The notes beneath the pieces were generated by a model. It did not search any database and was not told where the DNA came from. It worked only from the letters and a program-made list of their open reading frames with translations. Shown here one piece after another: positions 42,566 through 52,684 of a stretch of DNA of 64,000 nucleotides. The translations under genes were made by a program, and so were the position numbers. Origin of the DNA: Phycisphaerae bacterium (GTDB taxonomy: Bacteria > Chloroflexota > Anaerolineae > 4572-78 > J111); assembly GCA_028285035.1 (NCBI GenBank), contig JANQQF010000039.1, forward strand, positions 186,001 through 250,000, in the 5' to 3' direction. Each line of letters begins with the position of its first letter. Position 1 is the stretch's first letter.

Positions 42566-45214
42566 TCAAACAAGGTGGTGCTCAAAGGCAAAGCGGGTGG
42601 CGGCAGCGCGGGAGGTGACATCGAGCTTGCCATAGATTGAGCGGAGATGGGCATCAACGGTACGGGGGCTGATGATCAGTTGCTCGGCCACTTGAGCGTT
42701 GGTGAGGCCCTGGGCCACGAGGCGAAGCACGTCCAATTCGCGAGGGGTTAGGGGGTCAACTAAATTAGGTAGCGATGTTGTCGTTGGCATCCTAGAGGTG
42801 AAGTTGGCTGGCTTGCTGGCTTGGAGTAGATGAGCATATAAATTTACTCCCTCCATCTGAGCCGCTTCAAAATCAGCCGGAGATAGCTGCTTACGAACCA
42901 ATTGTAGGTTGTGTTCATAAGATTTTTGTCGGAATGGAGGGAGTGGCATCGCTTTGGCTTCACGCAAGGCAGCAGCAGCGCCAAAGTAACGGGCAGCCTG
43001 AGTGAATTTTTCCAGACGAACATTACATTCTCCCAATCCTTCCAGGGCAAAGGCGACAAATTGACGGTCAGCGGTCATCTCGACAGCCTCTTGATAATAA
43101 GCCTGAGCTAACTCAATATTCTGTTCATTCAGGGCTATATCGGCCAAACCAGTTAAGGCATAAATAATGGTACGAGGGGCATCATGGGCCTTCCCGTATT
43201 TAAGAGACTCCTCTAGAATAGGCCACGCTGCTGCATAATCACCTTGTTGCACCAAAATCCAACCAAGCCAAGTCTGAGTGACCTGTAACCCAATACTACT
43301 ATCCATCATCTGGAAGTGAGCAATGGCCTTCTCAATACGTCGATGAGCGGTTTCAAAATCCGCTTGAAACAAAGCGACCCAGGAAATAACATAGTGCGTC
43401 ATAGCGACGTCTTGTTGTCGCCCCAACGCGTTAAATTGGACTAAGGCTTCTTCATGGTGTTCACGGGCTACCTGATAATCTCCACGTGACCAAGCCACCC
43501 GGCCCAATCCATGGAGAACATCCGCAATCCCTTTAGCATTCCCTACCTGTTGATTCAACCGCAAACTCTCTTCTAAAAAATCTTGTGCTGTAATCAAATC
43601 GCCCTGTGCATATTTACTTCGACCGAGACCATATAGCGATGCTGCAATTCCTTCTTGATCACCCAAGTACCGAGAGAGAGCCAGAGCTTTTTCAAAAAAG
43701 TCTAACGCCAAATCAAAGTCGCCCGGTCCATAAGCGGCCAATCCAGCGGCAACCAAAGCTTTAGCCCGAATAAGCAAGGGGGGATGTAGCTTTTGAGCAA
43801 CTGTCTTTTTTAATTTAGGCCATTCTGAAACATGCTTCGGTAAGCCAGTTTCAACAATTTTGGAAACGTGTTGTATCCAAAAGCGCATTTCGATCATATA
43901 GCCGTGATACATCCAAAAATTCCACAGGGGAATTCCAAGTCGCAACACTATCTCTGATTGGTTATGGCTCAAAGCCCAACGTAACATTGCCTCTAAATTA
44001 TGGTAATCTTGTTCCAATCGTTGCGTCCAGGCTTTCTGCTCAGATGGTGTCACATTTGAATCTGCTTGCTCAGCGATATCAAGAAAATAGGAGGCATGGC
44101 TATGTTGCAGGAATACAATTTCGTTCTGCTTAGCAAGTTGCTCCAGGCCAAACTCACGAATTGTGGCCAGCATGGTAAAGCGGGGTTCATCAGAGACATC
44201 ATCCATTTGTTTGACCATACTCTTTTCAACCAAAGAGGCAATCCCGTCAAAAATTGTCATTGCGTCATTCGCCGCCAGCCAAGCACCAATGACTGCCTCA
44301 GCCGCCTCAAGGCTAAACCCGCCAACGAATACAGAAAGTGCCCGGAATAAACGTTGTTCGATTGGCTCGAGTAAATCGTAGCTCCACTGGATCGCGTGGC
44401 GCAACGTCCGTTGCCGGGTGGGGGCATCACGGGGACCACCGGTCAGTAGCTTCAGGGAGCTTTGTTCGGATACCTTACCCAGTTGTATTAACAAGACTTG
44501 AGGCGACATCAACCGAATTCGAGCGGCAGCAAGTTCAATAGCGAGCGGCAACCCATCAAGCCGAGTACAAATCTCAGCGATGGCTCGCAAGTCGGCAGCA
44601 ACAGGGGAGTAGTTTGGCTTGTTACCTCGCACCCGATCTACAAATAGGGCTACTGCAGCATATCGATCTAACGTTGTGGAGGAACTTAACCCTGACCGAT
44701 CCAATCGAGCCAAATCGGGTAATGTTAAGGGTAAAACCGCAAATTCCTGCTCACCCCGGACTCGTAACAGCTCGCGACTTGTTACCAAAATTTTTAATTG
44801 GGGGCAATCCATGAGCATATCTAATAAAAGAGGAGCAGCGGATATTACTTGTTCAAAATTATCGATAAGTAACAGTTGTTGTTGGGGTTGTAAGTAGTTA
44901 TGGAGGCGCTCGGTTAAGGGGCGTTTTCCTTCTTCACGAACACCCAACACACGAGCTATCGTTGGAATCACTAATGTTGGATCATCAATTGAGGCCAAGG
45001 AAATAAAAGTCATTCCCACCTCAAAATCATCGGCCAACATCAGGCCAGCCTGTGTTGCCAATCGAGTTTTACCTATTCCACCTGGCCCGGTTAGGGTCAA
45101 GAGACGCACATCAGGGTGACGAACCAATTGAATAAGTGTCTGGAGTTCTTGATCACGTCCAATAATTGGAGTCAAAGGTGGAGCTATATTTGATCTACTT
45201 TTTTTGAGCGACAT
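42566..45214 (-). CDS. LuxR-family STAND ATPase regulator with TPR repeats
   Basis: The 882-residue protein has an N-terminal P-loop ATPase: Walker [14 protein letters not shown] (about 39-51), Walker [11 protein letters not shown] and [10 protein letters not shown] long TPR array follows (about 480-760; repeats such as [20 protein letters not shown]). The C-terminus is a LuxR/GerE helix-turn-helix ([33 protein letters not shown]). It is a probable ligand-responsive transcription regulator of the LAL-like type common in Chloroflexota. No micro-peptide of the DGESGD type was found near it. Target genes unknown. Confidence 0.88.
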   Translation of the reverse strand: MSLKKSRSNIAPPLTPIIGRDQELQTLIQLVRHPDVRLLTLTGPGGIGKTRLATQAGLMLADDFEVGMTFISLASIDDPTLVIPTIARVLGVREEGKRPLTERLHNYLQPQQQLLLIDNFEQVISAAPLLLDMLMDCPQLKILVTSRELLRVRGEQEFAVLPLTLPDLARLDRSGLSSSTTLDRYAAVALFVDRVRGNKPNYSPVAADLRAIAEICTRLDGLPLAIELAAARIRLMSPQVLLIQLGKVSEQSSLKLLTGGPRDAPTRQRTLRHAIQWSYDLLEPIEQRLFRALSVFVGGFSLEAAEAVIGAWLAANDAMTIFDGIASLVEKSMVKQMDDVSDEPRFTMLATIREFGLEQLAKQNEIVFLQHSHASYFLDIAEQADSNVTPSEQKAWTQRLEQDYHNLEAMLRWALSHNQSEIVLRLGIPLWNFWMYHGYMIEMRFWIQHVSKIVETGLPKHVSEWPKLKKTVAQKLHPPLLIRAKALVAAGLAAYGPGDFDLALDFFEKALALSRYLGDQEGIAASLYGLGRSKYAQGDLITAQDFLEESLRLNQQVGNAKGIADVLHGLGRVAWSRGDYQVAREHHEEALVQFNALGRQQDVAMTHYVISWVALFQADFETAHRRIEKAIAHFQMMDSSIGLQVTQTWLGWILVQQGDYAAAWPILEESLKYGKAHDAPRTIIYALTGLADIALNEQNIELAQAYYQEAVEMTADRQFVAFALEGLGECNVRLEKFTQAARYFGAAAALREAKAMPLPPFRQKSYEHNLQLVRKQLSPADFEAAQMEGVNLYAHLLQASKPANFTSRMPTTTSLPNLVDPLTPRELDVLRLVAQGLTNAQVAEQLIISPRTVDAHLRSIYGKLDVTSRAAATRFAFEHHLV

Positions 45215-45336
45215 TGATCTGAATATATTTCCATGGATTCTATTAGTTTATACCACTTCTAAAGGGCTTGTCCAAAATCTGGAGAAACGATCTGTAGTAA
45301 AAATCAACAAGTGGGCTGTAACGGCAATTAGATGAC

Positions 45337-45372
45337 AAAAAAACAGCCTCAATATAAAAATTTAAGGCTGTT
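45337..45372 (-). terminator. Intrinsic terminator of the peroxiredoxin-SDR-photolyase operon
   Basis: Read on the minus strand, AACAGCCT (45372-45365), loop, AGGCTGTT (45349-45342) and a T-run (45343-45337) lie 30 bp after the photolyase stop. Confidence 0.75.
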
Positions 45373-45401
45373 GATAACGTACAAAACTTCAGCGGATCGT
45401 A

Positions 45402-46841
45402 TTAAAATAAACTTGGTTGACGCACACCATTTTTAGCTTGATCATAGGCGGCCAACGTTCGCTTTCGGGCAACAGCGTGGTCAACGATTGGGACGGGGTA
45501 ATCTTGGCCAATGATACAGCCGCTTTTATGTTGTTCAGAGAGTGGCATTTTGGCAGGTTCGTGGATAAACTTTGTCGGAACAGTGGCTAATTCTGGTACC
45601 CAACGACGCACATAGGCTCCATTTGGGTCAAACTTTTTGCCCTGCAGAGTCGGGTTAAAAATACGAAAATAGGGCGCGGCATCTGTTCCTGTGCCAGCCG
45701 TCCACTGCCAGCCCCCGTTATTGGCCGCTGGATCACCATCCACGAGCTGTTGCATAAACCACTTCTCACCCCACCGCCAATCGATCAGCAAATCTTTGAC
45801 CAAGAATGAAGCCGTAATCATCCTGGCTCGATTATGCATCCAGCCTAAATAGCGCAACTGCCGCATGGCAGCATCGACAATGGGGTAGCCAGTCTGACCT
45901 TCACACCAAGCATTAAAATGGGTTTCGTCATTATCCCAGGGAATATTTTCCAGGGCAGGCCGAAAGCTTTTTTGACGCACATGCGGAAAATGATACAAAA
46001 TAGTGATATAGAACTCTCGCCAAATCAACTCATTCAACCACGTTTCTGCCCCTTTACGCGCCACAGCGTCAGGGGCTCTAGCCAAGGCTTCATCCGCCGC
46101 TACTACTGCCTGCCGAGCAGAAATCAAGCCAAATCGTAGATAGGGTGATAATTGTGACGTACCGGGTAAATCAGGGCGATCTCGCTTGTCGCGATAATGA
46201 TAAACTTGGGGAGCATTTCCCGAAGTAAATGAATTCAACTGTTCAAGAGCCGCCACTTCACCCGGTGAAAAAGGGCTAACCATTGGTAACTTCGGATGAG
46301 AGGGTAACGAGGCACTCATTAGATCTTTTGGCGTAGATATTACCTGTGGACGTGGTAGTAAGTCGGACCGACGGGGCCGTGGTAACGTTTTCCATTTTTT
46401 ACTAAACGGGGTAAACACGGTGTATGGCGTTCCATTATCTTTTAGGACAGCGGTTGGAGGAAACATTGTAACTCCCTCAACCAGCTCAAGCGGCAAGGTT
46501 TGCGCCACAGCTTCATCACGCTGACGCGCGTAAGATGAGTGATCAGCTTCGGCAAAAATTTTTGTCGCTTTCGCCTCATTCAAGACTTTTTGTAGTTCAG
46601 CCTGAGGGTCACCGTGTCTGATAACAAGACGACTACTTATGAACTTCAGCACCTCATCTAAATTACGTAGACTTGCCAGTAAAAATGCAAGTCGCCTCTC
46701 GCTGGCATAAGCCGAACCTAACAGCTTAGGGTCCAGTACAAAAAGGGGAACCACAAACTCACTTTGGCTAAGCGCCGTGTGCAAAGTCGGGTTATCTGTC
46801 AATCTTAAATCTCGTCGAATCCACCAAATTGCAGTTGTCAT
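45402..46841 (-). CDS. phrB: Deoxyribodipyrimidine (CPD) photolyase
   Basis: The 479-residue protein fits class I photolyase/cryptochrome size. It begins with [18 protein letters not shown], the antenna-binding Rossmann domain. The FAD-binding catalytic domain holds [33 protein letters not shown], the family signature [18 protein letters not shown], then [20 protein letters not shown] and the active-site stretch [20 protein letters not shown]. It uses blue light to split pyrimidine dimers in DNA. The ATG at 46841 has AGGAT at good spacing and is better than the TTG at 46847. It is the last gene of an operon with the SDR and peroxiredoxin genes; gap to the SDR stop 10 bp. Confidence 0.95.
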   Translation of the reverse strand: MTTAIWWIRRDLRLTDNPTLHTALSQSEFVVPLFVLDPKLLGSAYASERRLAFLLASLRNLDEVLKFISSRLVIRHGDPQAELQKVLNEAKATKIFAEADHSSYARQRDEAVAQTLPLELVEGVTMFPPTAVLKDNGTPYTVFTPFSKKWKTLPRPRRSDLLPRPQVISTPKDLMSASLPSHPKLPMVSPFSPGEVAALEQLNSFTSGNAPQVYHYRDKRDRPDLPGTSQLSPYLRFGLISARQAVVAADEALARAPDAVARKGAETWLNELIWREFYITILYHFPHVRQKSFRPALENIPWDNDETHFNAWCEGQTGYPIVDAAMRQLRYLGWMHNRARMITASFLVKDLLIDWRWGEKWFMQQLVDGDPAANNGGWQWTAGTGTDAAPYFRIFNPTLQGKKFDPNGAYVRRWVPELATVPTKFIHEPAKMPLSEQHKSGCIIGQDYPVPIVDHAVARKRTLAAYDQAKNGVRQPSLF

Positions 46842-46851
46842 GAGCAATATC

Positions 46852-47484
46852 CTATAGATCTAACAGACCCGTATGTTGTTGTTGATAGGCTTCCAGGATC
46901 TGCTCAGAAACCTGTTTTGGAGACAAGGCATTGGCGGGAAGTTTCAGGGGCACTTTGTTCCAAAACGCCGTATCAACAGCCCCCGGACGGACGACTGTAA
47001 CCCGCCGTTTACGTTCTTCTTTACGCAAAGACTCGGCAAATGCCTCAAGCCCTGCCTTAGCAGCGGCATAGGCACCAAGTTTTGGCAACCGTAACCGCTC
47101 ATGAATAGCGCCAACATAAAAAATGTGGGCATTTGCGGCTAATAGGGGTAAGCTATAATGGGTCGTGAAAAATGCCCCCGTTAAATTGGCCTCAATGATC
47201 CGACACCAGTCATCCGACGATAAATCGGCTGTTTTGTCCGCAGTAATATCACCGACAGTGTAGATCCACAGATCCACTTCATCAACAAGTTGGCTCGCTT
47301 CAGAAATCGCTACCTGAACTTCAAATGGATCTCTGACATTGGCATCAAGTACATGCGGAGTGATGTCATTCAGGCTAGAGGGTTGATGGGTGGCCCCAAT
47401 CACCGTCCAATTGTTAGCAACCAGTGTCCCCACCAAAGCCTGGCCAATTCCACCACTCGCCCCCCAAACTAGTGCTGTACTCAT
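46852..47484 (-). CDS. Short-chain dehydrogenase/reductase (SDR)
   Basis: The 210-residue protein has the Rossmann motif [14 protein letters not shown], the [10 protein letters not shown] (NAG-like) region and the YxxxK pair in [15 protein letters not shown]. The catalytic Ser normally seen before the Tyr is not obvious ([11 protein letters not shown]), which may mean altered activity. The C-terminus carries [12 protein letters not shown], typical of the family. Substrate unknown. Its ATG overlaps the TGA of the peroxiredoxin gene (ATGA), so translation is coupled. SDR genes beside photolyase are common in light-regulated clusters. Confidence 0.85.
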   Translation of the reverse strand: MSTALVWGASGGIGQALVGTLVANNWTVIGATHQPSSLNDITPHVLDANVRDPFEVQVAISEASQLVDEVDLWIYTVGDITADKTADLSSDDWCRIIEANLTGAFFTTHYSLPLLAANAHIFYVGAIHERLRLPKLGAYAAAKAGLEAFAESLRKEERKRRVTVVRPGAVDTAFWNKVPLKLPANALSPKQVSEQILEAYQQQHTGLLDL

Positions 47485-47963
47485 TGTAACTCCACCTTCT
47501 CTTCGATATCATCAAACAAGGCAAGCACCGTCTTATTTTCTGGGATATCGTGCATTGAATTCGCGTAATGCTGATAACAAACATATCCCTGGCGATCAAT
47601 TAAAGCCATTGCTGGTAAACGACCAAATTTAAGAAGTTTTACTTGTTGTTCATATAAATTTGCAACCAAATGATTAGGATCAGGTAAACCAATAAATGGC
47701 AAAGACTCATTTTCCCAATAATGAGCAACTGCTTTATGTTTTTCCGGGGCCACAACTAATATTTCAATCCCCCGTTGAATAAACTTTTGATAATCTTGCC
47801 GCAACTGCGCCAAATGTTTACGACAGTACGGTCAAAAGAAACCGCGATTAAATACCAGTAATACAGGTTTACTTCCCCGAAAATCGGAAAGTCGAATTGA
47901 GGCGCCCGATAAATCATTTAAGGCAAAATCGGGCGCAAGTTGACGTTCAGACACTTCAATCAT
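47481..47963 (-). CDS. Probable selenoprotein: peroxiredoxin (AhpC/TSA-like) with UxxC active site
   Basis: From the ATG at 47963 a single 161-codon frame is broken only by TGA at 47834-47832 (codon 44). Upstream it reads LAPDFALNDLSGASIRLSDF and PVLLVFNRGFF; downstream U-PYCRKHLAQLRQDYQKF. In peroxiredoxin-like proteins this position is Cys (FWCPYCR), so the TGA replaces the first catalytic Cys and gives UxxC. A hairpin follows the TGA, with the loop AGTT about 25 bases away and G in loop position 2, fitting bacterial SECIS rules. The rest (IEILVVAPEK, ALIDRQGYVCYQHYAN) is normal for the fold. It would reduce peroxides. Expressed from a TTGACA/TATTCT promoter and first gene of an operon with SDR and photolyase. 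Confidence 0.85.
47796..47813 (-). promoter_or_regulatory. SECIS-like hairpin in the peroxiredoxin gene
   Basis: Read on the minus strand, TTGGCGC-AGTT-GCGGCAA forms a stem with one internal G-G mismatch, starting 18 bases after the TGA. The loop has G in its second position. The stem is short; support comes mainly from the Cys-to-TGA position. Confidence 0.5.
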
Positions 47964-48003
47964 TACTCAAACTATCCTTGACACTAAAAAATTTACTAGT
48001 GAA

Positions 48004-48032
48004 AGAATATCACAAACCGCATATATTGTCAA
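48004..48032 (-). promoter_or_regulatory. Promoter of the peroxiredoxin-SDR-photolyase operon
   Basis: On the minus strand -35 TTGACA (48032-48027), a 17-bp spacer ending GTTTGTGA, and -10 TATTCT (48009-48004). It closely resembles the promoter of the CarH-type repressor gene (56336-56309). The -35 lies within ATATTG-T-CAATAT, a small palindrome that may be a repressor site. Confidence 0.65.
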
Positions 48033-48295
48033 TATTTTGTCCATATTTACACCAAAAAACAATCTTACTACCAAAAGTACATCAGCAAAAACCTGGACAA
48101 GATATAGCTAGTTTATATGCTTCACAAATCATCTAAATTGATAGAGAAACCTTGAAGAGTTGTTATGATGATGACAACACTGATAACCACGAATACAAAG
48201 AATTTCGCGGATTACTTGTGAGTAATCTGTGGTTTTCTGCCAATCTGCGGTTCTAGATATTTGATTAGACCATTCAGGAAGGTATGGATTACAAA
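48033..48295. other. Non-coding AT-rich region
   Basis: Between the operon promoter and the end of the small membrane protein gene I see no frame with coding character. It contains a few A/T runs but no clear terminator. Confidence 0.3.
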
Positions 48296-48730
48296 TTAGC
48301 GCATCAGCACCCAAAGCATCCAAAGGACGAGGAAACCTCGAGCACTCCAGGCTATGGTACGGATCCAGTTAGAGGTTACTAATATTTGATAGGCACTTAG
48401 ATCAAAGCCAGCAGAGAGGATCTTATGTTGAGGGACCTGAATAAAAGCGGTAGAAAACCAGATGATGGCGAGCAAACCTGCGCCCAGCCATACCTGAAAT
48501 AAAGAAATCCCAGCGGGACGAAATATAAGTAACAAGGCGGCAGTCGCTGCCTCAAGCAACATCAAGGGAGCAACAACAAATGTAATGAGACGGGTATGCG
48601 CCGCTTCGTAAGCAACAAACTCATCGAGTCCGACACGATTAAATAGAGGGTAATGTACAATTTGAATTAACCAGATTAGGCCAACCAGTGTCAAGGTCGA
48701 GGCTGTTTGAAGCAAAATTAAGAGTTTCAC
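48296..48730 (-). CDS. Four-helix membrane protein (144 aa)
   Basis: The GTG at 48730 follows the stop of the kinase/cyclase gene by 15 bp with a weak GAGG-like site. The product has four membrane helices (about 4-24, 50-70, 80-98, 122-142), with a conserved-looking loop IQIVHYPLFNRVGLDEFVAY between helices 1 and 2. I recall this type of small membrane protein near photolyase and carotenoid genes in other bacteria, but no function is established. Probably co-transcribed with the kinase/cyclase. Confidence 0.7.
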   Translation of the reverse strand: MKLLILLQTASTLTLVGLIWLIQIVHYPLFNRVGLDEFVAYEAAHTRLITFVVAPLMLLEAATAALLLIFRPAGISLFQVWLGAGLLAIIWFSTAFIQVPQHKILSAGFDLSAYQILVTSNWIRTIAWSARGFLVLWMLWVLMR

Positions 48731-48745
48731 TATTCTTGATCGCCT

Positions 48746-51394
48746 CTATTTTTCATTGAGGGATTCAATTCCATCCCAACCAGGAGGCACACCATATTCG
48801 ATAAAATGTTTCGTTCGCTTTAAATAGAGCCAAGCCGCTTGGTCCGTCGCATCCATCGTCACCACCCTTTCAAAATAAGTGGTTGCCTCGGCAAATTCCT
48901 GGCTATGGTAATGAAGCAGCCCCTTTTCAAAATCAGTGCGAGTATCGAGCTTAAGATTAATCGTTTCTTCTGGATGCCCATCAAATATTTCAAAAACCGA
49001 GATTGAAACCTGCTTCCCCTTAACCTTGACTTTGTCCAAGAAGCGGAAATGATAACGAGTGAGTTGATTGAGCTTAAACAACACTTCTTCACTCACCACG
49101 ATGGAGGCCCCATACAGCTTGGTTAAGCCTTCGATGCGCGAGGCCAAATTAACTGTATCCGAGATCACTGTATTTTCCATCCGCCGTTCTTCTCCAATCG
49201 TGCCTAGCATAAGATTCCCGGCGTGTATACCAACCCCAATCTCAATGGGGCGATACCCCTGTTTCGCCCGATGCCCATTATAAACGTTCACCGCCTGCTG
49301 CATAGAGATGGCGGCTTGTACCGCATCATCCACACTTTCAGGAAATAGGGCCATCAACGCATCGCCAATGTATTTGTCAACAAAACCACGATATTTACGA
49401 ATAATTGGGCTGACTTGGCTCAGGTAAGAGTTCAGAAAATTAAAGTTCTCCTGGGGGGTCATACTCTCTGACAAGGTCGTAAATGAGCGAATATCAGAGA
49501 ACAAGATGGTCATGTGGCGTTGTACCTGATCCCCCAATTCGACATCGAGAATCGTCTCCTTACCCAAGAACTGCAAAAATTCTTGGGGAACAAATCGACC
49601 GTAGGCTTGGTTAATTTTCGACAACTGGAGATAGGTTTTGATACGAGTCAGTAGCTCATTTTTATCAAACGGCTTGGTCAAATAATCATTTGCCCCAGCC
49701 TCAAACCCAGCCAACATATCCGACATTTGATTTTTGGCTGCCAGCAAGATGATCGGCAATTCATGCGCCGGTCGTTGTTCACGCATCTTCCGACAAACTT
49801 CATAGCCCGACATCCGGGGCATCATAACATCCAACAAAACCAAATCCGGTCGGACCTCTTCAAAGGCATCCATCGCCTCTTGCCCATCAAAGGCCTGAGC
49901 GACGGCATAATTCTGCAAGCCCAGGTAGTTGGTCAGAACCTGGACATTAATCAGCTCGTCATCCACGACCAAAATGGTATAAGCACTATTTGCACTTAAT
50001 TCCTGGGAAGACATCTGAATCAATTGATCATTCGTAGCAGGCGTGGCTACGATGCCATCTTCAGGGGAGGTATCGATCAAACGTCCTTTGTAGAGGGGCA
50101 CCGAAAAGGTAAAGTAGGAACCCTTGCCCTCAACAGACTCAACCTCAATCGTTCCCCCATGTAATTCCACTAACTGTTTGACAATTGACAGCCCCAAGCC
50201 AGTACCACCGCCTTGCTCTAAGGAGGCAACGTGTTCAAAGCTTTGGAAAATGGTATGGAGTTTGTCCGCCCGAATACCAATTCCGGTGTCAGAAATGGTG
50301 ATGATTGCCATCCCATCCCGCCGCGCCCGGGCAGAGATTGTGACCCCACCTCGGTCTGTGAATTTAATGGCATTGCCTATTAAGGTCCCTAAGATTTGAT
50401 GGATACGTTGCTCATCGCCATTGATTAGGGGAAGATCAAGGGGAATGTCATTTGTTAGCTGTAGGGCCTTCTCTTCGATGAGCGTTTGGGCTTCAGACAG
50501 CACCACATCGGCGACGGCTCGAATGTCAACGGGGCGTAAATCTAACTTAAGCTCATGATGCTTGAGCATTGAGAAGTCGAGAATATCGTTGATTAAATCA
50601 GAAAGATGTCGTCCACTCGATAAAATCATCGACAAATTGTAAAGCTGGTCGGGGGAAAGGCTGCCAGTAGCCCCATCAATCATCGATTTTGATATGCCAA
50701 TAATCCCGTTTAAGGGAGAACGAAGTTCGTGTGAAGTATTGGTTAGAAATTCATCCTTTAGTTGCTCTAGGTACGTGATTAAATTTTCATTTTCTTTGAG
50801 TGTTTTAGAAAATTTTCGATTTTCCGTTTCGGCCCGCTGTCGTTCAGACACCTCATCCTCAAGGGTACTACGAATGGTCACCAATTCAGCCTGTTGATAT
50901 TCAAGCTTCTCCGCCAAGGCCATATTGGAACGATGCAAAGCTGTTTCCAACGCTTGCCGTAACACATTCTCTTGTTCAAGCTCAGCATTTTGAGCCATCA
51001 AATCTTCTTGCAGGGTCCGTAATGAAAGGTGAGTGGTAATTCGTGCGAGTAATTCAGTCGCTTGAATGGGTTTTAGGAGATAATCAATCGCCCCAGCCTC
51101 AAACACAAACTCAACAGCCTGAGCGGTTGAAATAATAAACATGACCAAGATATTTTGGGTGGTCACGTCGTTTTTGAGTTGTCGGCACACATCATAGCCG
51201 CTCTGCCCAAAAATGGTTTCGGCCATCAAAATCAGACTGGGCGGGTTCTCCACAATCGCACCCGCAAAAATATCCTCCACACTTTTCGCAACAATAGGCT
51301 CAAACCCAAGATCATCTAGACACCTTGATAACAGTTGCACATCGTCAGGATGATTATCAGCTATTAAAATACGCTCATTGAGGTGGGATGTCAT
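48746..51394 (-). CDS. Hybrid histidine kinase with two receiver domains and an adenylate/guanylate cyclase domain
   Basis: The 882-residue protein has a receiver-like domain (about 8-125), coiled coil (130-215), HisKA with HELRSPLNG (His about 224), HATPase (NAIKFTDRGG, DTGIGI, GGTGLGLSI), a second receiver (from about 473: ILVVDDELI, LVLLDVMMPRMSGYEV, YLTKPF) and a class III nucleotidyl cyclase (about 625-800: MTILFSDIRSFTT, KYIGDALMALFP, IGVGIHAGNLMLGTIG). The first receiver reads LILMAETIFGQSGYDV where a functional one would have LxxD, so its phospho-Asp is missing. It probably links a signal to cyclic nucleotide production. No membrane segments. It lies between the flavoprotein genes and the peroxiredoxin operon. 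Confidence 0.88.
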   Translation of the reverse strand: MTSHLNERILIADNHPDDVQLLSRCLDDLGFEPIVAKSVEDIFAGAIVENPPSLILMAETIFGQSGYDVCRQLKNDVTTQNILVMFIISTAQAVEFVFEAGAIDYLLKPIQATELLARITTHLSLRTLQEDLMAQNAELEQENVLRQALETALHRSNMALAEKLEYQQAELVTIRSTLEDEVSERQRAETENRKFSKTLKENENLITYLEQLKDEFLTNTSHELRSPLNGIIGISKSMIDGATGSLSPDQLYNLSMILSSGRHLSDLINDILDFSMLKHHELKLDLRPVDIRAVADVVLSEAQTLIEEKALQLTNDIPLDLPLINGDEQRIHQILGTLIGNAIKFTDRGGVTISARARRDGMAIITISDTGIGIRADKLHTIFQSFEHVASLEQGGGTGLGLSIVKQLVELHGGTIEVESVEGKGSYFTFSVPLYKGRLIDTSPEDGIVATPATNDQLIQMSSQELSANSAYTILVVDDELINVQVLTNYLGLQNYAVAQAFDGQEAMDAFEEVRPDLVLLDVMMPRMSGYEVCRKMREQRPAHELPIILLAAKNQMSDMLAGFEAGANDYLTKPFDKNELLTRIKTYLQLSKINQAYGRFVPQEFLQFLGKETILDVELGDQVQRHMTILFSDIRSFTTLSESMTPQENFNFLNSYLSQVSPIIRKYRGFVDKYIGDALMALFPESVDDAVQAAISMQQAVNVYNGHRAKQGYRPIEIGVGIHAGNLMLGTIGEERRMENTVISDTVNLASRIEGLTKLYGASIVVSEEVLFKLNQLTRYHFRFLDKVKVKGKQVSISVFEIFDGHPEETINLKLDTRTDFEKGLLHYHSQEFAEATTYFERVVTMDATDQAAWLYLKRTKHFIEYGVPPGWDGIESLNEK

Positions 51395-51667
51395 TCAAGT
51401 TGACCTTACTCAGGCTCCATCAAACATAAGTGTGAATGATCAAAGAAAGCACACTATGTCTTAAAATTGGTCTACGACAAGCCATAAGTCATGTACTGAA
51501 AGCCGTACAGGTTGAAGGAGGAGTTACTATTTTGGCATTGCCTCACGCTATCCCCCATTATATCATAAAAAGGTCAACTTGAGCCTATTACTTAAGAGGA
51601 CTCTTGGGCTAGTCGGATTAAAATTTTGTACCCAGGCTGGATAATCCAATTATGCTTTTGAGTGTTG
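51395..51667. other. Non-coding region upstream of the hybrid kinase gene
   Basis: No gene is supported. It presumably holds the kinase promoter; I see no strong consensus match or terminator. Confidence 0.3.
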
Positions 51668-52675
51668 CTAAACCTGAACCATTTCCTTAGCCAAAATATT
51701 TGCTGCAGCAAGACCTGATAAGGCGGCACCTTCTACCCGGGGACCACCAAAGGCATCTCCAGCAAAAATCAGCGTAGGGTCATCTTGGGCTTGCAGATAA
51801 GCCTCATCATGTAGCTCAGTCGGGAGAGCATATCGCCATCGTTTGTATTGCGCTTCCAAAATTTGAGCATCATTCGCTAGAAACGGCTGGATTTCTGTGG
51901 TTAAATCGACCATCACCTTCTCAGGGGGCGTTTCCCAATTCAACTGGCTGTAGTCAGGATTCGCATGAGCGGTCAACAATGCCGCTTCGGGCGAAATACC
52001 TTTTCGTTGATTATCAGAAAGCCAACTTAGCGTAGCATTTTGTAGCTGCACGCCACCTGTTTTGGGAAAGTGAGTCACCCCATCAATCCAAAATAGACCC
52101 GCTAAACAAGGTGCATACCTGATTTTTTCGAGTTGCTCCAAATCCGTGGCAGCAAGGTCTGTTCCACCAGTCCTTAACACGTCCAGAGATTGGGGTACAG
52201 GTGGGGTGAGAATTAACGCTTGACTCATAAAAACATTCCCGGCCTCATCTTCAGCCCGCCAGCCATCCGTTTCGCGTGTAATTTTCGTCAAACGGGTATT
52301 GACTCGTACATCTAGCGCTTGTGCCAAATATTTCGCCAATTGGTTCATTCCCCCACGTACAGCATATCGTGGGTGTTGCCCAATGGCTTGGTCAGATTGT
52401 TGACTGCCATCAGACCAGCCCACCGACCATAGAAACACCAATTTTTCATCCATCCATTGATTAACGATGACTTCAAATTCCGGCGTACGGACTGTAAAAA
52501 ATTGAGCGCCGTGGTCGGCCCGGCCTGGACCAATTCGTCGTGTCGCTAATCGTCCCCCAACACTGCGCCCTTTATCAACCAACATCACCTTTAAGTTATG
52601 TTCACGCAATGTCTGAGCAGCCATCAAGCCGGATAGCCCAGCGCCAACAATGAGAATATCTGTGTTAATCATCAT
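51668..52675 (-). CDS. Renalase-like FAD-dependent oxidoreductase
   Basis: The 335-residue protein has the FAD-binding motif DILIVGAGLSGLMAAQTLRE, then VDKGRSVGGRLATRRIG and RADHGAQFFTVR. These are hallmarks of the renalase/amine-oxidase-like flavoprotein family. The C-terminus has the second FAD motif (LIFAGDAFGGPRVEGAALSG). Substrate unknown; cytoplasmic. AGGA precedes the ATG. It follows the CrtI-like gene with a 9-bp gap, so they are co-transcribed downstream of the CarH-type gene. Confidence 0.85.
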   Translation of the reverse strand: MMINTDILIVGAGLSGLMAAQTLREHNLKVMLVDKGRSVGGRLATRRIGPGRADHGAQFFTVRTPEFEVIVNQWMDEKLVFLWSVGWSDGSQQSDQAIGQHPRYAVRGGMNQLAKYLAQALDVRVNTRLTKITRETDGWRAEDEAGNVFMSQALILTPPVPQSLDVLRTGGTDLAATDLEQLEKIRYAPCLAGLFWIDGVTHFPKTGGVQLQNATLSWLSDNQRKGISPEAALLTAHANPDYSQLNWETPPEKVMVDLTTEIQPFLANDAQILEAQYKRWRYALPTELHDEAYLQAQDDPTLIFAGDAFGGPRVEGAALSGLAAANILAKEMVQV

Positions 52676-52684
52676 CGTAAAATC

